Source of the DNA: Devosia beringensis
GTDB lineage: Bacteria; Pseudomonadota; Alphaproteobacteria; Rhizobiales; Devosiaceae
Assembly (NCBI RefSeq): GCF_014926585.1
Contig: NZ_CP045422.1
Location: forward strand, 1,094,501-1,158,500
Reading direction: 5' to 3'
DNA length: 64,000 nt
Numbering within the stretch: position 1 is the stretch's first letter; the number at the start of each line of letters is the position of its first letter. Below are positions 37,739 to 47,175 of the stretch, piece after piece. Both the position numbers and the translations under genes were made by a program. A model generated the notes under the pieces. That model saw only the letters and a list, made by a program, of their open reading frames with translations, ran no database searches and had not been told where the DNA came from.

Positions 37739-39751
37739 TTACTCTGCAGCCCAATTTCCGTACATGATCGGCATGAGGCCAACGAGCGCCTTGAAGCGAT
37801 CCCAGCTCTTGCGCTCGGGCGTGGTCCAGCCGGCTTCGGCAATCGCCGAAAGGCGGGGAAAGACCAGGCGATCGAAGATGGCGCGGTCGGTCATGGACTC
37901 GCTCCAGATGCAGGCCTGGATGCCCAGCAGATGGGTCAGGCCCTGTTCGGAGAAGCCGGCGCGGGCTTCGAACTCATAGGTTTCCTGTGGGCCCGACCAG
38001 CCGGCCCAGCCGGCACCGGGCTCGGCCCAGTTCACGCCATTGGCCATGTCGAGATAGTAGCGCTGGCCGGGCGAGACGACGATGTCGAAGCCCTTTTCGG
38101 CCAGGGCAGCGTTGATCTCGACATTGCGCCAGCCGATAACGAAGCTCTTGTCCTTGTCGACCGCATTGCCATGGGCCGCCTCTTCCCAGCCGCCGGTAAT
38201 GGCGCCCTTGGACGCGATATAGTCATGCACGCGGCGGATGAAGGCGGCCTGGATCAGGGCCGTTGGCGAGCCCTCGATTTCGTCGGCGCCGTGGTGGTTG
38301 CCGAGCTGGTTGAACTGGCGCTCATGTTTGGCGCGCATCTCGGGGCCACCGAGCTTTTCGATCATGTCGAGGGCCAGCGGCGAGCCGGACCAGGCGGCCA
38401 GCGGCACTTCATCGGCGCCCAGATGGAAGATGCCGGCGGGGAAGAGCTCGAGCACCTCGTCGACGACGGTCTCGATGAACTTGTAGACCGGCTCATAGGC
38501 CGGGTTGAGGCTGTTATTGGGGAAGCCCTGTACCGATTGGTATTCGCCCTGTTCGGCCGGGTCACGCAGCTGTGGCAAGGCCTGCAGCGTGGCGTAGGAA
38601 TGGCCGGGAATATCGATTTCGGGGATGACCGCGATGGCCAGGCTATCGGCCAGGGCCACGATCTGACGCACGACAGGTTTGGAATAGTAGCCGCCCGTCG
38701 GATGCGGGCCGGAGCCGAGCAGCGGTGGCAGCGCCATGCCATGGCCGCGCCAGGCACCAATCTGGGTCAGTTCGGGGAAGGCGTCGATCTCGATGCGCCA
38801 GGCCTCGTCTTCGCTGAGGTGCCAGTGGAACTTGTTGAGCTTGTTCCAGGCCATCAGCTTGAGCAGCTGGCTGACTTCGGCGCCGGAATAGAACTGCCGC
38901 GCCACATCCAGGTGGCAGCCGCGATAGGCAAAGCCGGGTTCGTCGGTGATGGTGCCGCCGGTGGGGAAGACGAAGGTCTGTGGGTACTGACGCGCGCCGC
39001 GCAGGATCTGTCCCAGCGTGATCAGGCCGTAGACCATGCCCTGGCGCGTGGTAGCGGCGACGGTAGCGGCATTGTCGGCAAAGCTGAGCTCATAGGCCTC
39101 GGCAGCCAGGCCGGCCTTGTGCACAATGGCCACCGGCATGCCGGCTTCCGAGCCGGGGCGCACCAGGCCCTCTACCGGGAAGAGATCGGCGACGAGACCG
39201 GCAAAGGCGGCCGCAGCCTTGCCGGCGTCATCGCCCTGTGGCTTGAGATCGAGGCCGGGAGGCGCGACACGAGCACCCGTCGTGGCCACCGATTTGGGCC
39301 AGGGAATGATCGAGACCGAAACCGGCGCCTTGGCCGGAATGCGGAATTTTGCCGTGCCCTTGAGCAGGGGCGCATTGTGGCCCTTGCCCTGGGTGGGCGC
39401 GGTTGGCAGGGTGATGATGGTGCCGTCGGCCAGCGCGACATAGGCCGCGTTGGCGCCGTCGCTCCAATGGCGCAGGCCATAGGAGAGGCCACGGGCCACC
39501 GAGCGCCAGGTGGCGCCGGGTTCGAGCACGAAGCCATCGGGCGGCGCGATCAGGGTATGGTTGGACAGGCGCTTGAGCAGCTTGCCGTTTTCCAGCGTCG
39601 CGGTGGGATCGATGCGGGCGGGGCCCGAAAAGCCTAGGGTGAAATTCGTGATCGCGGTATCGCCATCATTGGTCAGCTCAAGGCCATAGGCGAGTTCCTC
39701 GCCGTCGGTGGGGGGGGTCCAGGTGGTGGCAAGCGAGAGGGCGATCGTCAT
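37739..39751 (-). CDS. GH20 beta-N-acetylhexosaminidase
   Basis: 670 aa. An N-terminal beta domain (1-140) and the GH20b domain precede the GH20 barrel. The catalytic Asp-Glu pair is D447-E448 (HLGADEVP). Other barrel landmarks are GCHLDVARQFYS, HWHLSEDEAWRIEI and PEIDIPGHS. It releases terminal GlcNAc/GalNAc by substrate-assisted catalysis. There is no signal peptide, so the enzyme should be cytoplasmic and act on oligosaccharides imported by the adjacent ABC transporter. GAAGGA lies 7 bases before the ATG. It is the last gene of the sugar operon. Confidence 0.94.
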   Translation of the reverse strand: MTIALSLATTWTPPTDGEELAYGLELTNDGDTAITNFTLGFSGPARIDPTATLENGKLLKRLSNHTLIAPPDGFVLEPGATWRSVARGLSYGLRHWSDGANAAYVALADGTIITLPTAPTQGKGHNAPLLKGTAKFRIPAKAPVSVSIIPWPKSVATTGARVAPPGLDLKPQGDDAGKAAAAFAGLVADLFPVEGLVRPGSEAGMPVAIVHKAGLAAEAYELSFADNAATVAATTRQGMVYGLITLGQILRGARQYPQTFVFPTGGTITDEPGFAYRGCHLDVARQFYSGAEVSQLLKLMAWNKLNKFHWHLSEDEAWRIEIDAFPELTQIGAWRGHGMALPPLLGSGPHPTGGYYSKPVVRQIVALADSLAIAVIPEIDIPGHSYATLQALPQLRDPAEQGEYQSVQGFPNNSLNPAYEPVYKFIETVVDEVLELFPAGIFHLGADEVPLAAWSGSPLALDMIEKLGGPEMRAKHERQFNQLGNHHGADEIEGSPTALIQAAFIRRVHDYIASKGAITGGWEEAAHGNAVDKDKSFVIGWRNVEINAALAEKGFDIVVSPGQRYYLDMANGVNWAEPGAGWAGWSGPQETYEFEARAGFSEQGLTHLLGIQACIWSESMTDRAIFDRLVFPRLSAIAEAGWTTPERKSWDRFKALVGLMPIMYGNWAAE

Positions 39752-39768
39752 AGAATAGTCCTTCAGTA

Positions 39769-39801
39769 GACCTCCTCCTGAGCGTGTGGAAGGAGGAGGT
39801 C
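39769..39801 (-). other. Hairpin just upstream of the GH20 ribosome site
   Basis: GACCTCCTCCT / AGGAGGAGGTC forms a perfect 11-bp stem with an 11-nt loop, ending 17 bases before the GH20 start codon. In the mRNA its 3' arm is AGGAGGAGGT, a perfect Shine-Dalgarno-like sequence locked in the stem, separate from the GAAGGA used for the start. The neighbouring 39829-39856 stretch (GGCTCGACAGGCTCACCATGAGG) looks like part of a dispersed intergenic repeat. Confidence 0.5.
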
Positions 39802-39872
39802 GTGGCGGGTTCGGTGGCTGCGACCGCGTGGCTCGACAGGCTCACCATGAGGTCTGGGAGAGTTCGCCGCCG

Positions 39873-40739
39873 CTAATCCCCCAGCGGCTGGGCGTCGTCG
39901 CCGTCGCGATTGACGACGAGCTGGTGCTTGATGCGGCGCATGCTGGCGACTGCGGACGGACCCAAACGGGTGGCCACGGTCTGCGCCAGCACATCGACCG
40001 TCGCCAGAAAGGCATAGCGGCCCGGCGTGGGACGGAGGATGTCGGCATTCTCGTGCCAGTTGACCGGCAGCAGAATGTCGGACTGGGCCGAGACGATGGA
40101 GGCGGAGCGGGTAATGACGATGCGGGTCAGGCCATATTCACCGGCCACGGTGAGGGTCTTGGCCAGCTGGGCATTGTTGCCCGAGAGCGAGAAGGCGACA
40201 ATGACGGTGCCGGCCGGCGCGGCGGCGGCGCGCATCATCTGTAATTGATGGTCGTCGGTGGAGGCCACCTTGAGACCGAGGCGAAACAGCCGCGCCTCGA
40301 CTTCGCCGGCCATCATTGATGAGGCGCCACCCGAGCCGAAGGCCAGCACAAAGCTGGATTTGACCAGGCTTTCGGCTGCCCGCTCGACAGCAGCGAAATC
40401 AAGATGATCAAAGGTTTCGTAGATGATGGACTGGATGCCGTTGACCACGCCCTGGGCAATTTCATGCACGCTGGACGGGCCGGCGGCGGGGGCAAAATAG
40501 CGCTGGCCGACAAAGCGCGACTGCGCCAGCCGCACCTTGAAATCGGCATAGGAATCGCAGCCCAGGCGCCGGCAGAAGCGGGTGACGGTGGGCGGCGAGA
40601 CGTCGGCCTGGGCCGCCAGATCGACGATGGAGAGCTTTAGGGCAGCGTCGACATCGGCCAGCACGATCTCGGTCAGCGCGCGCTCGGAGCGGGTGAAGGC
40701 GTTCTTTTCGGCCTGCAGCAGCCCAACGATATCCAGCAT
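39873..40739 (-). CDS. MurR/RpiR-family transcriptional regulator
   Basis: 288 aa: N-terminal helix-turn-helix (LSIVDLAAQADVSPPTVTRF, then RRLGCDSYADF) and a C-terminal SIS sugar-phosphate-binding domain (VLAFGSGGASSMMAGEVEAR; VIVAFSLSGNNAQLAKT). The ATG at 40739 follows GGAG. It lies between the ugpC-type ATPase and the hexosaminidase genes, so it probably controls this operon in response to an amino-sugar phosphate. A candidate operator lies near the operon promoter (46319-46333). Confidence 0.92.
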   Translation of the reverse strand: MLDIVGLLQAEKNAFTRSERALTEIVLADVDAALKLSIVDLAAQADVSPPTVTRFCRRLGCDSYADFKVRLAQSRFVGQRYFAPAAGPSSVHEIAQGVVNGIQSIIYETFDHLDFAAVERAAESLVKSSFVLAFGSGGASSMMAGEVEARLFRLGLKVASTDDHQLQMMRAAAAPAGTVIVAFSLSGNNAQLAKTLTVAGEYGLTRIVITRSASIVSAQSDILLPVNWHENADILRPTPGRYAFLATVDVLAQTVATRLGPSAVASMRRIKHQLVVNRDGDDAQPLGD

Positions 40740-40770
40740 GTTCTCCGCTTCCCGTGCACGCCCAGACAGG

Positions 40771-41847
<1,077 letters not shown>

Positions 41848-41904
41848 TGGTCGTCTCCGGTCGGCGGGACTTGATACCCGCGGGCAGGCATGGGGGGCGT
41901 GAGT

Positions 41905-41932
41905 GCCGCCGCCCCAAAAAGGGGGCGACGGC
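41905..41932 (-). other. Hairpin downstream of the sugar-binding-protein gene
   Basis: GCCGCCGCCCC / GGGGCGACGGC pairs over 11 bp with one mismatch around a 6-nt loop, starting 14 bases past the binding-protein stop codon. It is probably a 3'-stabilising or partial-termination hairpin that keeps binding-protein mRNA more abundant than the downstream ATPase message. Confidence 0.5.
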
Positions 41933-41946
41933 CAGATCAGGAGAGC

Positions 41947-43170
41947 TTACTTGTACTGCTCGAGTTCGCCAGCGGCGGTCGTCAGGGCAGCAGCCGGTTC
42001 GGCAGCGCCGGTCACGACGGACTGGACCATTTCGATCATCACGTTCTGCAGACCGACATAGTCGGTGAACAGGGGCTCTGGGCCACCGAACTCGATGCCA
42101 TCCAGGAAGGGCTTCCAGTAGGCCTTCTCGGCGATCAGCGCATCGGTCTGGGGCTGCAGTGGACGCAGCGGGGTCAGGCCCTGGGCCATTTCGGCAGCCC
42201 ACTGGCGTTCGCCATCGGTGATGAACTTGGCAAGGCTGGTGGCCTGTTCTTCAACACCGGTGCCCTTGAAGACAGCCAGCGCATCGGTGATCAGCAGGGT
42301 GCCGGGACCCTGGGCATCAGGACCGAGCGGCAGGTCGGCAACGCCCCAGTTCATGCCGGCTTCTTCAGCACGAAGCGCGGCACCGGGGGAGGCTTCGATC
42401 ATGGCAACACCGCCGTCCAGCCAGATGGCACGGACTTCGTTCTGCTCATAGGCGGTCGGGCCTTCTTCGGAATAGGGCACGATGTCCTTGAGCGCGGTGA
42501 GGGCAGCCAGGACCTGTGGCGAGTCGAGGGTGATGTTGCCCTCGGCGTCGATCACCGAACCATTGTTGGTGTAAACCCAGTGCAGGAACTGGTGCAGGGT
42601 GTTGTCGAAGGTCTTGGCGACGAGGCCATAGCCGGCTGCGTCGGTATTTTCAGTGATCTGCTTGGCGAAAGCGATCTTTTCTTCCCAGGTCTTGGGTGGC
42701 ACTTCCGGATCGAGGCCGGCGGCTTCGAACAGGTCCTTGTTCCAGAACAGGGCCTTGGTCGAGAAGGCGACCGGGACGCCCCACTGGGTGCCGTCGAAGG
42801 TCACGGTATCGGGCACGTAGTTGTAATAGGCGGCCTTTTCGTCATCCGTCATCGGCACGGGAATGATCAGGTCGTTGAGCGCGAACTGCTTGAGGGTACG
42901 CGAGCCGACATAGGCCAGGGAAACCGGCGTGCCGGCTGCAGCCAGCGTGGTCACCTTGTCCTGGCACTGGCCCCAGCCGACGATCTCGGGGGCAACCTTG
43001 AAGCCTGGATTGGCGGCTTCCCATTCGGCGAAGTATTCAGCATAGCCAGCGGTCAGTTCGTCACCGCAGTTGATGAAGGTGATTTCCTTGACGTCTTGGG
43101 CGAAAGTCGCCGGGACCGCTGCGGCCATGGCCAGCAGTGATACCGCGGTAAGTCCGATGATTTTTTTCAC
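41947..43170 (-). CDS. Extracellular sugar-binding protein of ABC transporter
   Basis: 407 aa, family-1 solute-binding protein. Signal peptide MKKIIGLTAVSLLAMAAAV with cleavage near TFA-QD. The mature part starts VKEITFINCGDELTAGYAEYF and carries the usual AAAGTPVSLAYVGS and WGVPVAFSTKALFWNKDLF blocks. It would capture an oligosaccharide in the periplasm. The GH20 enzyme in the same operon points to a GlcNAc-containing ligand such as chitobiose; this is inference. Confidence 0.93.
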   Translation of the reverse strand: MKKIIGLTAVSLLAMAAAVPATFAQDVKEITFINCGDELTAGYAEYFAEWEAANPGFKVAPEIVGWGQCQDKVTTLAAAGTPVSLAYVGSRTLKQFALNDLIIPVPMTDDEKAAYYNYVPDTVTFDGTQWGVPVAFSTKALFWNKDLFEAAGLDPEVPPKTWEEKIAFAKQITENTDAAGYGLVAKTFDNTLHQFLHWVYTNNGSVIDAEGNITLDSPQVLAALTALKDIVPYSEEGPTAYEQNEVRAIWLDGGVAMIEASPGAALRAEEAGMNWGVADLPLGPDAQGPGTLLITDALAVFKGTGVEEQATSLAKFITDGERQWAAEMAQGLTPLRPLQPQTDALIAEKAYWKPFLDGIEFGGPEPLFTDYVGLQNVMIEMVQSVVTGAAEPAAALTTAAGELEQYK

Positions 43171-43273
43171 GTTGTAGTCTCCCTTTGTGCGCGCCCCGGA
43201 AGGCGACTTCCCTCAATCGGGTTCATGCGATCCCGATCTCGATTCCCTTGATTCAGGCCCCCTCGGGCCCGCG

Positions 43274-44212
43274 TTACTGCTTCACGGCACCAGCGGTGAG
43301 GCCGGCGACGAGGTAGCGCTGCAGGAACACGATGACGATCATGACCGGCAGGATTCCGACGAAACTGGCTGCCATCAACTCGTTCCAGATCACTTCCTGC
43401 TTGCCGAAGAAGGCGAACAGCCCCACCGGCAAAGGCATGAATTCGGTCTTGGAATTGAAGGTCAGCGCGAAGATGAACTGCTGCGCATAGGCACCGATGA
43501 AGGTCATGATGGCGACCACGACGATGCCCGGCATGGCCAGCGGCAGGATGACCCGGCGCAGGGTATAGAGGCGGGAGGCGCCATCGACCCAGGCGGCCTC
43601 GTCGAGCTCCTTGGGGATGCGCATCATATAGGTGCGCAGCAGCCAGATCGAGGACGGGATAAGAAAGGCGGCGCCTGGCACAATCATGGCCCAATAGGTG
43701 TTGAGCAGGCCCAGCTGGCGCATCAGGCGGAACAGCGGGATGAGCAATACTGCGCCCGAGAACATGTTGACCGCCAGGAATCCGCCCAGCATCAGGCTGG
43801 AGCCGGGAAACTGGAAGCGGGCAAAGGCATAGGCTGCCGGCACAACGATGATGACCACGATCAGGGTCACGACCGAGGAGATGAAGAACGAGTTGAAGAT
43901 GTGCATGCCCAAAGCCGGTACCGACTGCCACATGCTGAAATAGGCGTCGAACGAGCCGTTCTTGGGCCAGAAGCTGTAAGGGGTGGAGAACAGCAGCGCC
44001 AGCGGCTTGAGCGAGACCAGGAAGCCTTCGATGAAGGGCGCCAGGATGAAAAACAAGAAGACTGCCATGGCCGCGTACATCAGCACCACTTCGTGCAGCT
44101 TGTAGCGATCGATCATCGGCTTGGTCGAGCGAACGCGCAGGAGTTTGGCCGGCTTGACCAGCGCCTTGCTGTCGGCAGCGGCAACTTCGGTGGTGCGGGC
44201 GACGTCAGTCAT
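43274..44212 (-). CDS. Sugar ABC transporter permease 2 (MalG/UgpE type)
   Basis: 312 aa, six membrane helices after a ~45-residue cytoplasmic N-terminus. The EAA coupling loop is ELDEAAWVDGASRLYTLRRVILPLAMPG. Its start overlaps the stop of permease 1 by 4 bp. A 103-bp gap separates it from the binding-protein gene, an unusual order, since the binding protein often comes first. Confidence 0.93.
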   Translation of the reverse strand: MTDVARTTEVAAADSKALVKPAKLLRVRSTKPMIDRYKLHEVVLMYAAMAVFLFFILAPFIEGFLVSLKPLALLFSTPYSFWPKNGSFDAYFSMWQSVPALGMHIFNSFFISSVVTLIVVIIVVPAAYAFARFQFPGSSLMLGGFLAVNMFSGAVLLIPLFRLMRQLGLLNTYWAMIVPGAAFLIPSSIWLLRTYMMRIPKELDEAAWVDGASRLYTLRRVILPLAMPGIVVVAIMTFIGAYAQQFIFALTFNSKTEFMPLPVGLFAFFGKQEVIWNELMAASFVGILPVMIVIVFLQRYLVAGLTAGAVKQ

Positions 44213-45096
44213 TTGGCTTCTCCCTGCGACAGTTTCCGAACGGCACGGAAGTAGACGATGCAGAACAGCGAGACGAAGATGCAGATCACCACGGCGCGGG
44301 CAGCACCCTCGCCATATTTACGGCTGCCCATGGCCGTCTTGTAGGTGTCGATGATCATGGTGGTGGTGGAGCCGGACGGGCCACCCTGGGTCAGGATCCA
44401 GATGATGTCGAAAGAATTGAAGGTGGCGATCAGGCTGAGCAGGCTCATGGTCAGCAAAGCCGGCACCAGCAGCGGCAGGGTAATGCGGCGGAAGCGGTAG
44501 CCGCGGCCGGCACCATCGGTCCAGGCAGCCTCATAGAGATCCTTGGGGATCGATTGCATGGCGGCCAGCAGGTAGATGGTGACCATGGGCACGCCGATCC
44601 AGACGTCGGTGACGATGGTGGCCCAGAAGGCGCTGTCGCCATAGGCCAGGATGGGCCAGGGTTTTTCGATGACGCCGAAGTTTTGCAGCAGGCCCGAAAT
44701 CATGCCGAACTGGCCATTATACATCCAGCCCCACATGAAGATCCCGATGGCCATGGGGACAATCCAGGGTGGCATGATCAGGATGCGGAACATGGCCTGG
44801 CCGGGGATAGCCGCGTTGAGCAGGGTGGCGCCCAGCGTGCCGATGATCATCTTGGTAGCGACCGAGAAGAAGGTCCAGATGAAGGTGCGGATGATGACTT
44901 CGGTGAAATTGCCGGCGCCGAAAATGCGCTCGTAATTGGCCCAGCCAACGAAATCGGAGGTCGGCCGCAGCGACGCATTGGTGAAGGACAGCACCACCGT
45001 ATCAAACAGCGGATAGGCGACGATGATCAGGATGTAGATGAGGGCCGGCGCCAGCAGGGCCAGGGCGAAGAGGGAAGCGCTACGGTTGCCGGTCAT
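44209..45096 (-). CDS. Sugar ABC transporter permease 1 (MalF/UgpA type)
   Basis: 295 aa, six membrane helices. The EAA loop is DLYEAAWTDGAGRGYRFRRITLPLLVPA, and the C-terminal part has ILTQGGPSGST, typical of this permease class. It starts 9 bp after the Gfo/Idh gene and overlaps permease 2 by 4 bp. Confidence 0.93.
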   Translation of the reverse strand: MTGNRSASLFALALLAPALIYILIIVAYPLFDTVVLSFTNASLRPTSDFVGWANYERIFGAGNFTEVIIRTFIWTFFSVATKMIIGTLGATLLNAAIPGQAMFRILIMPPWIVPMAIGIFMWGWMYNGQFGMISGLLQNFGVIEKPWPILAYGDSAFWATIVTDVWIGVPMVTIYLLAAMQSIPKDLYEAAWTDGAGRGYRFRRITLPLLVPALLTMSLLSLIATFNSFDIIWILTQGGPSGSTTTMIIDTYKTAMGSRKYGEGAARAVVICIFVSLFCIVYFRAVRKLSQGEAK

Positions 45097-45105
45097 CCTG
45101 CTCTC

Positions 45106-46260
45106 CTAGCCCGCGCGCCCGAGGGCGGTATCGAACTCTTGCCAGATGGGGGTCATGTCGATGACCGATTTTGTGCGCATGGCCCGGTCCATGGTCAAGG
45201 CCAGCAGGCCGGCCTCGAGCGCGTCGGTAATGGACACCGGCAGCGGATCGCCATCGAGCACATGCTTGAGGATGTCCTCGGCCATCTGCTCGTCTGCGCC
45301 GTAATGCTGGCTGAGTTCGCTCAGCTTGTAGGTGGTGTCGACAAGGCGCTCGGCGGTGCGGCTGTCCGTGACGCGCAGGAAATTGCGGATGAAGTCGCCT
45401 TCGGCCATGCCCTGTGCGCCCATCACGGCAAAGCGGCGGAAATCGTCGGGGACGTTGAGATTGGTGTGGAAGGTCAGCGCCGCACCGTTTTCGTACTGCA
45501 CCATGGCCGTCTGGAAATCGATGATGTCGCCATCGCTGTCGAACACCTTGTCGCTGCCCTGCCAGCCGCTCGGCTTGCGGTGATAGACTTCCATGTCATT
45601 GACGCCGACATTGGCGGGCGCATTGGCCGGAATGAAGGTGCGGCGGCCGCCGAAGCTCGAGACATATTTTGGCCGGCAGCCCATGACGCCATTGTAGAGG
45701 TCGAGGTCGTGGCAGCATTTTTCGAGCATGAAGCTGCCCGAATAGCGCTCGTAGCGGCGCCAGTCGCGCATGAAGAAGGCGCCGTGATAGGGCGGGATAT
45801 GTTCGGAGGCCTCGATGGAGGTGATGGCGCCCAGCTGCCCATCGGCCTGCGCCCGGCGCAGATCGACATAGAGCGGGGCATAGCGCAGCACGAGACCGAC
45901 CATCAGATTGTCCGAGCCGTACTGGGCGATCAGCCGGGCAATCTCCATGGTGTCTTCAACCGAGGTCACCACCGGCTTTTCGGTGAAAATCTTGAGGCCG
46001 CGCTCGAGGCCGATGCGAATATGCTCAAGATGCAGGTGATTGGGCGAGCCGACCATCAACAGATCCAGCGGCTCGCTGTCGAGCATGGCTTCGAGACTAT
46101 CAAACTGGGTGCCGAGCGAAACGCCGTGCTCGGTGGCATAGGGCAGGCCGGCAGGCGCCGGATCCACATAGCCGGCAATGGAGAAGTCATCCCGGGCAGC
46201 GGAAAAGACCCGCGCCAGATAGCCCAAACGATAGCCGAGGCCGATGATGCCTACCCGCAT
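45106..46260 (-). CDS. Gfo/Idh/MocA-family oxidoreductase
   Basis: 384 aa. Rossmann N-terminus MRVGIIGLGYRLGYLARVF, active-site EKPV (Lys in FTEKPVV) and the C-terminal alpha/beta domain with CCHDLDLYNGVMG, whose His-Asp-x-Asp matches the catalytic His region of the family. It is a probable NAD(P)-dependent sugar or inositol-type dehydrogenase. The start at 46260 is the second ATG of the frame and begins directly with the Rossmann strand. First gene of the sugar operon, about 67 bases from the predicted transcript start. Confidence 0.9.
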   Translation of the reverse strand: MRVGIIGLGYRLGYLARVFSAARDDFSIAGYVDPAPAGLPYATEHGVSLGTQFDSLEAMLDSEPLDLLMVGSPNHLHLEHIRIGLERGLKIFTEKPVVTSVEDTMEIARLIAQYGSDNLMVGLVLRYAPLYVDLRRAQADGQLGAITSIEASEHIPPYHGAFFMRDWRRYERYSGSFMLEKCCHDLDLYNGVMGCRPKYVSSFGGRRTFIPANAPANVGVNDMEVYHRKPSGWQGSDKVFDSDGDIIDFQTAMVQYENGAALTFHTNLNVPDDFRRFAVMGAQGMAEGDFIRNFLRVTDSRTAERLVDTTYKLSELSQHYGADEQMAEDILKHVLDGDPLPVSITDALEAGLLALTMDRAMRTKSVIDMTPIWQEFDTALGRAG

Positions 46261-46318
46261 GGTGTGCCTGTTGTCCCTGTCGTATCCCGCCAATCTCTGT
46301 CGGATCGGTCGAGCTTTT

Positions 46319-46363
46319 TGTAAACTATTTTCAAGATTAGGATCGTTCCGAAAGCAATGTCAA
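46319..46363 (-). promoter_or_regulatory. Sigma-70-type promoter and operator of the sugar operon
   Basis: On the minus strand, TTGACA (46358-46363) and TAATCT (46334-46339) are separated by 18 bp, the best promoter match in the window. The predicted transcript start is near 46327. TGTAAACTATTTTCA (46319-46333) is an imperfect dyad (TGTAAA / TTTTCA) directly after the -10, where a repressor such as the RpiR protein of this operon would block initiation. Confidence 0.7.
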
Positions 46364-46674
46364 CATGAATCCGTCACAATGACAATACCAATATAAGCCA
46401 CCATGGCGGTTTGCTTAAACGGGCAGCATTTTGGCGAAATTCTGGGCGTTTATGGGGTGTTTTTCGCTGATGACGGTGTGGACAAGCCACGTAAAAATCC
46501 GCAGATTGTCCAAATTGGTATTCATCTGGCTTCAACGCTCTGTTCAGGGTTGGATGAGCGCTATGAAAATTTGAAACACAAAGACGGGCAGCCTTGCCGC
46601 CATTCGGTCACCGGTATGAACGCATGATGACTGACGCCCGATCGCCCCATTCGCCACCAGCCAAGAGACCGACG
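46364..46674. other. Upstream spacer without a convincing gene
   Basis: About 310 bp between the sugar-operon promoter and the NTF2-like gene, less GC-rich than the neighbours. A 74-codon open frame at 46403-46627 has no ribosome site and low-complexity translation, and is not called. The promoter for the plus-strand genes at 46675-49821 should be here, but I could not pick a clear -35/-10 pair. Confidence 0.5.
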
Positions 46675-47172
46675 ATGACCCGTGCCAATCCCTTTGCCGA
46701 CGATGCCGACCGCAGTGCCATATGGACCATGCTGGTGGAGCGTGACATCGCCGCCTTTGTCGCCGCCGACTGGTCCCAGGTTGATGGCGACTTCGTCAAG
46801 ACAGGTTTTCTGGGCATCAATGGCGGCAAGTCGGGCAATCCCGATGACTGGCGCATCAGCTATCCCACCCTTGAGGCCTATCGCGACGACTGGATCGGGC
46901 AGGCCCAGGCCAGCCAGAAGCTGGACTATGCCGAGGACGTGCTGGAAGGCATCCACCGCGCCACGAGCCTCACCGAAATCGAGATCAATGGCGACATCGC
47001 CATCGCGCATAAAAAGTTCGACGGCGAAATCGCGCTCAGCGATGGCGGCAAGGACGTGCTCAACTGGCAGACGCTCTACTTCTGCCGCAAGGTCGATGGG
47101 GTGTGGAAGCTGACCGGGTTTGCGGGCTACCTCCCCTATCCGATGGGCGCGGCGACCTCCCGCCAGGCCTAG
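46675..47172 (+). CDS. NTF2-like (SnoaL/DUF4440-type) protein
   Basis: 165 aa. The start at 46675 (MTRANPFADDADR) gives the usual length; the frame is open 27 codons further back. It has the NTF2-like pattern: long N-terminal helix (IWTMLVERDIAAFVAADWS), then strands ending LNWQTLYFCRKVDGVWKLTGFAGYLPYP. Such proteins are small cone-shaped ligand binders or isomerases. It lies 3 bp before the MFS gene, in a run ending with an M81 peptidase gene. Function unknown. Confidence 0.75.
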   Translation: MTRANPFADDADRSAIWTMLVERDIAAFVAADWSQVDGDFVKTGFLGINGGKSGNPDDWRISYPTLEAYRDDWIGQAQASQKLDYAEDVLEGIHRATSLTEIEINGDIAIAHKKFDGEIALSDGGKDVLNWQTLYFCRKVDGVWKLTGFAGYLPYPMGAATSRQA

Positions 47173-47175
47173 AAC

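Noticed and set aside
46403..46627. 74-codon plus-strand frame upstream of the NTF2-like gene
   Set aside because: No Shine-Dalgarno, no hydrophobic or conserved pattern, and it lies in the promoter region of the divergent sugar operon.
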